A DNA stretch of 42,620 nt from Bacillales bacterium (GTDB taxonomy: Bacteria > Bacillota > Bacilli > Bacillales > DASSOY01), in assembly GCA_035700025.1 (NCBI GenBank), contig DASSOY010000006.1, positions 1 to 42,620 on the forward strand, in the 5' to 3' direction. Below the pieces are notes generated by a model, which saw only the letters and a list, made by a program, of their open reading frames with translations, did no database searches and was not told the origin of the DNA. Shown in pieces: positions 42,166-42,620 of this stretch (the stretch's first letter is position 1; each line of letters starts with the position of its first letter). The position numbers were made by a program, and so were the translations under genes.

Positions 42166-42620
42166 CTATTCTTCTGTCGAAACTTCACTGCTCTCAAAGT
42201 CTTCCGACTCGGCGGGCAGCCCTAACGATTTTCTCAATTGATCGCGAACTTGTTCCAAACTGTCCGGATCGGGAATGAAATAATACGGCCCGGTTTCCGC
42301 AGGAATGCGTTTGTCCTCGCCTTCAATTTCGAGCGTATGGATCTTGTCAAGTTTCGCATACCCTTTTTCCAGCGTATAAATTTGTTTCGGGGTTAAACTC
42401 GTCTCAACATGTTCGCCAAGAATGTCCCCGATGTCGTCAACCTTAAAAAGCGTCCCCGCCGAGATCGCCTGCGTCAACGCCGCCTTCAGAAACTGGCGTT
42501 GCCTCTCCATCCGAGTATACGTCACGTTGATCGGTCTTTTCCTCATCCGAACAAAAGCTAACGCTTCTTCGCCGTTCAATAAGGCGGGGCCTTTTTCGAA
42601 GTAAATTTTCCTGCCGTTAT
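42166..42620 (-). CDS. LytR-CpsA-Psr (LCP) wall-polymer ligase, 5' part outside window
   Basis: C-terminal 150 codons of an LCP protein; such enzymes attach teichoic acids or other anionic polymers to peptidoglycan on the outer face of the membrane. The frame is open to the right edge. The visible family motif is GRKIYFEKGPALLNGEEALA, followed by FVRMRKRP and YTRMERQRQFLKAAL, with the conserved arginines of the polyprenyl-phosphate pocket. The C-terminal part (PYYFIPDPDSLEQVRDQLR) ends in an acidic tail (EDFESSEVSTEE). Its position after degS-yvyE corresponds to B. subtilis yvhJ (tagV-like). Confidence 0.92.
   Translation of the reverse strand, partial: NGRKIYFEKGPALLNGEEALAFVRMRKRPINVTYTRMERQRQFLKAALTQAISAGTLFKVDDIGDILGEHVETSLTPKQIYTLEKGYAKLDKIHTLEIEGEDKRIPAETGPYYFIPDPDSLEQVRDQLRKSLGLPAESEDFESSEVSTEE

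Noticed and set aside
1..42620. Mobile elements, phage genes, CRISPR arrays, tRNA or rRNA genes
   Set aside because: No transposase, integrase, regular spacer array, clover-leaf or rRNA segment was recognised; the only repeats are the short ones listed.

Overview
The window is a chromosomal core region of an endospore-forming, motile, competence-capable member of the Bacillales (Bacillaceae-like). This rests on gene content and order: hisZ-hisG-hisD, ppaX-lgt-hprK, uvrBA, minJ-ctpB, ftsEX, prfB-secA-hpf, fliT-fliS-fliD-flaG, csrA-fliW-yviE-flgL-flgK-flgN-flgM-yvyF-comFC-comFA, and degU-degS-yvyE-LCP. All follow the Bacillus subtilis arrangement closely. I see no rRNA, tRNA, CRISPR array, insertion sequence or prophage. 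All genes except cax and yvyE lie on the minus strand, so each operon reads from right to left.

Layout from left to right. 1-3351: histidine biosynthesis (hisD cut at the left edge, hisG, hisZ), with unusually G+C-rich hisD and a repeat-bearing gap between hisG and hisZ. 3537-4589: a Ca2+/H+ antiporter on the plus strand. 4603-7819: a tight operon hprK, lgt, ppaX, an acyltransferase (yvoF) and a small Cys-rich protein. 7887-8588: a two-gene membrane operon behind an excellent SigW-type promoter. 8675-13528: uvrBA nucleotide excision repair with a promoter and a LexA-like box. 13734-19607: cell envelope and division genes (minJ, ctpB, an M23 coiled-coil hydrolase, ftsX, ftsE). 19833-25229: yitT-family gene, prfB (with programmed frameshift), secA and hpf (with overlapping SigB- and SigH-like promoters). 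25444-25641: a cold-shock protein gene.

25778-36128: flagellar late genes and late competence genes. The flagellin gene hag, which in B. subtilis lies between csrA and flaG, is absent; a perfect SigD promoter remains there and now precedes flaG. comFB is also absent. 36184-39147: a nagA-nagB-nagR-ptsH operon with a NagR (dre-type) operator. It joins amino-sugar catabolism to a complete HPr and sits where B. subtilis has a degV-family gene. 39436-41261: the DegS/DegU two-component system. 41497-42620: yvyE and the C-terminal part of an LCP-family wall-polymer ligase gene.

I found no clearly novel multi-gene system. The points most worth following up are the missing hag beside an intact FliW/CsrA pair, the HPr gene inside the nag operon, the compact structured leader before ctpB, the tandem nine-residue repeats in YviE, the csp leader hairpin that holds the ribosome-binding site in its loop, and the compositional change plus intergenic repeats in the his cluster. 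Several starts were moved to TTG or GTG codons because the Shine-Dalgarno position and family length both favour them. All homology statements come from recognising sequence by eye, not from a search.
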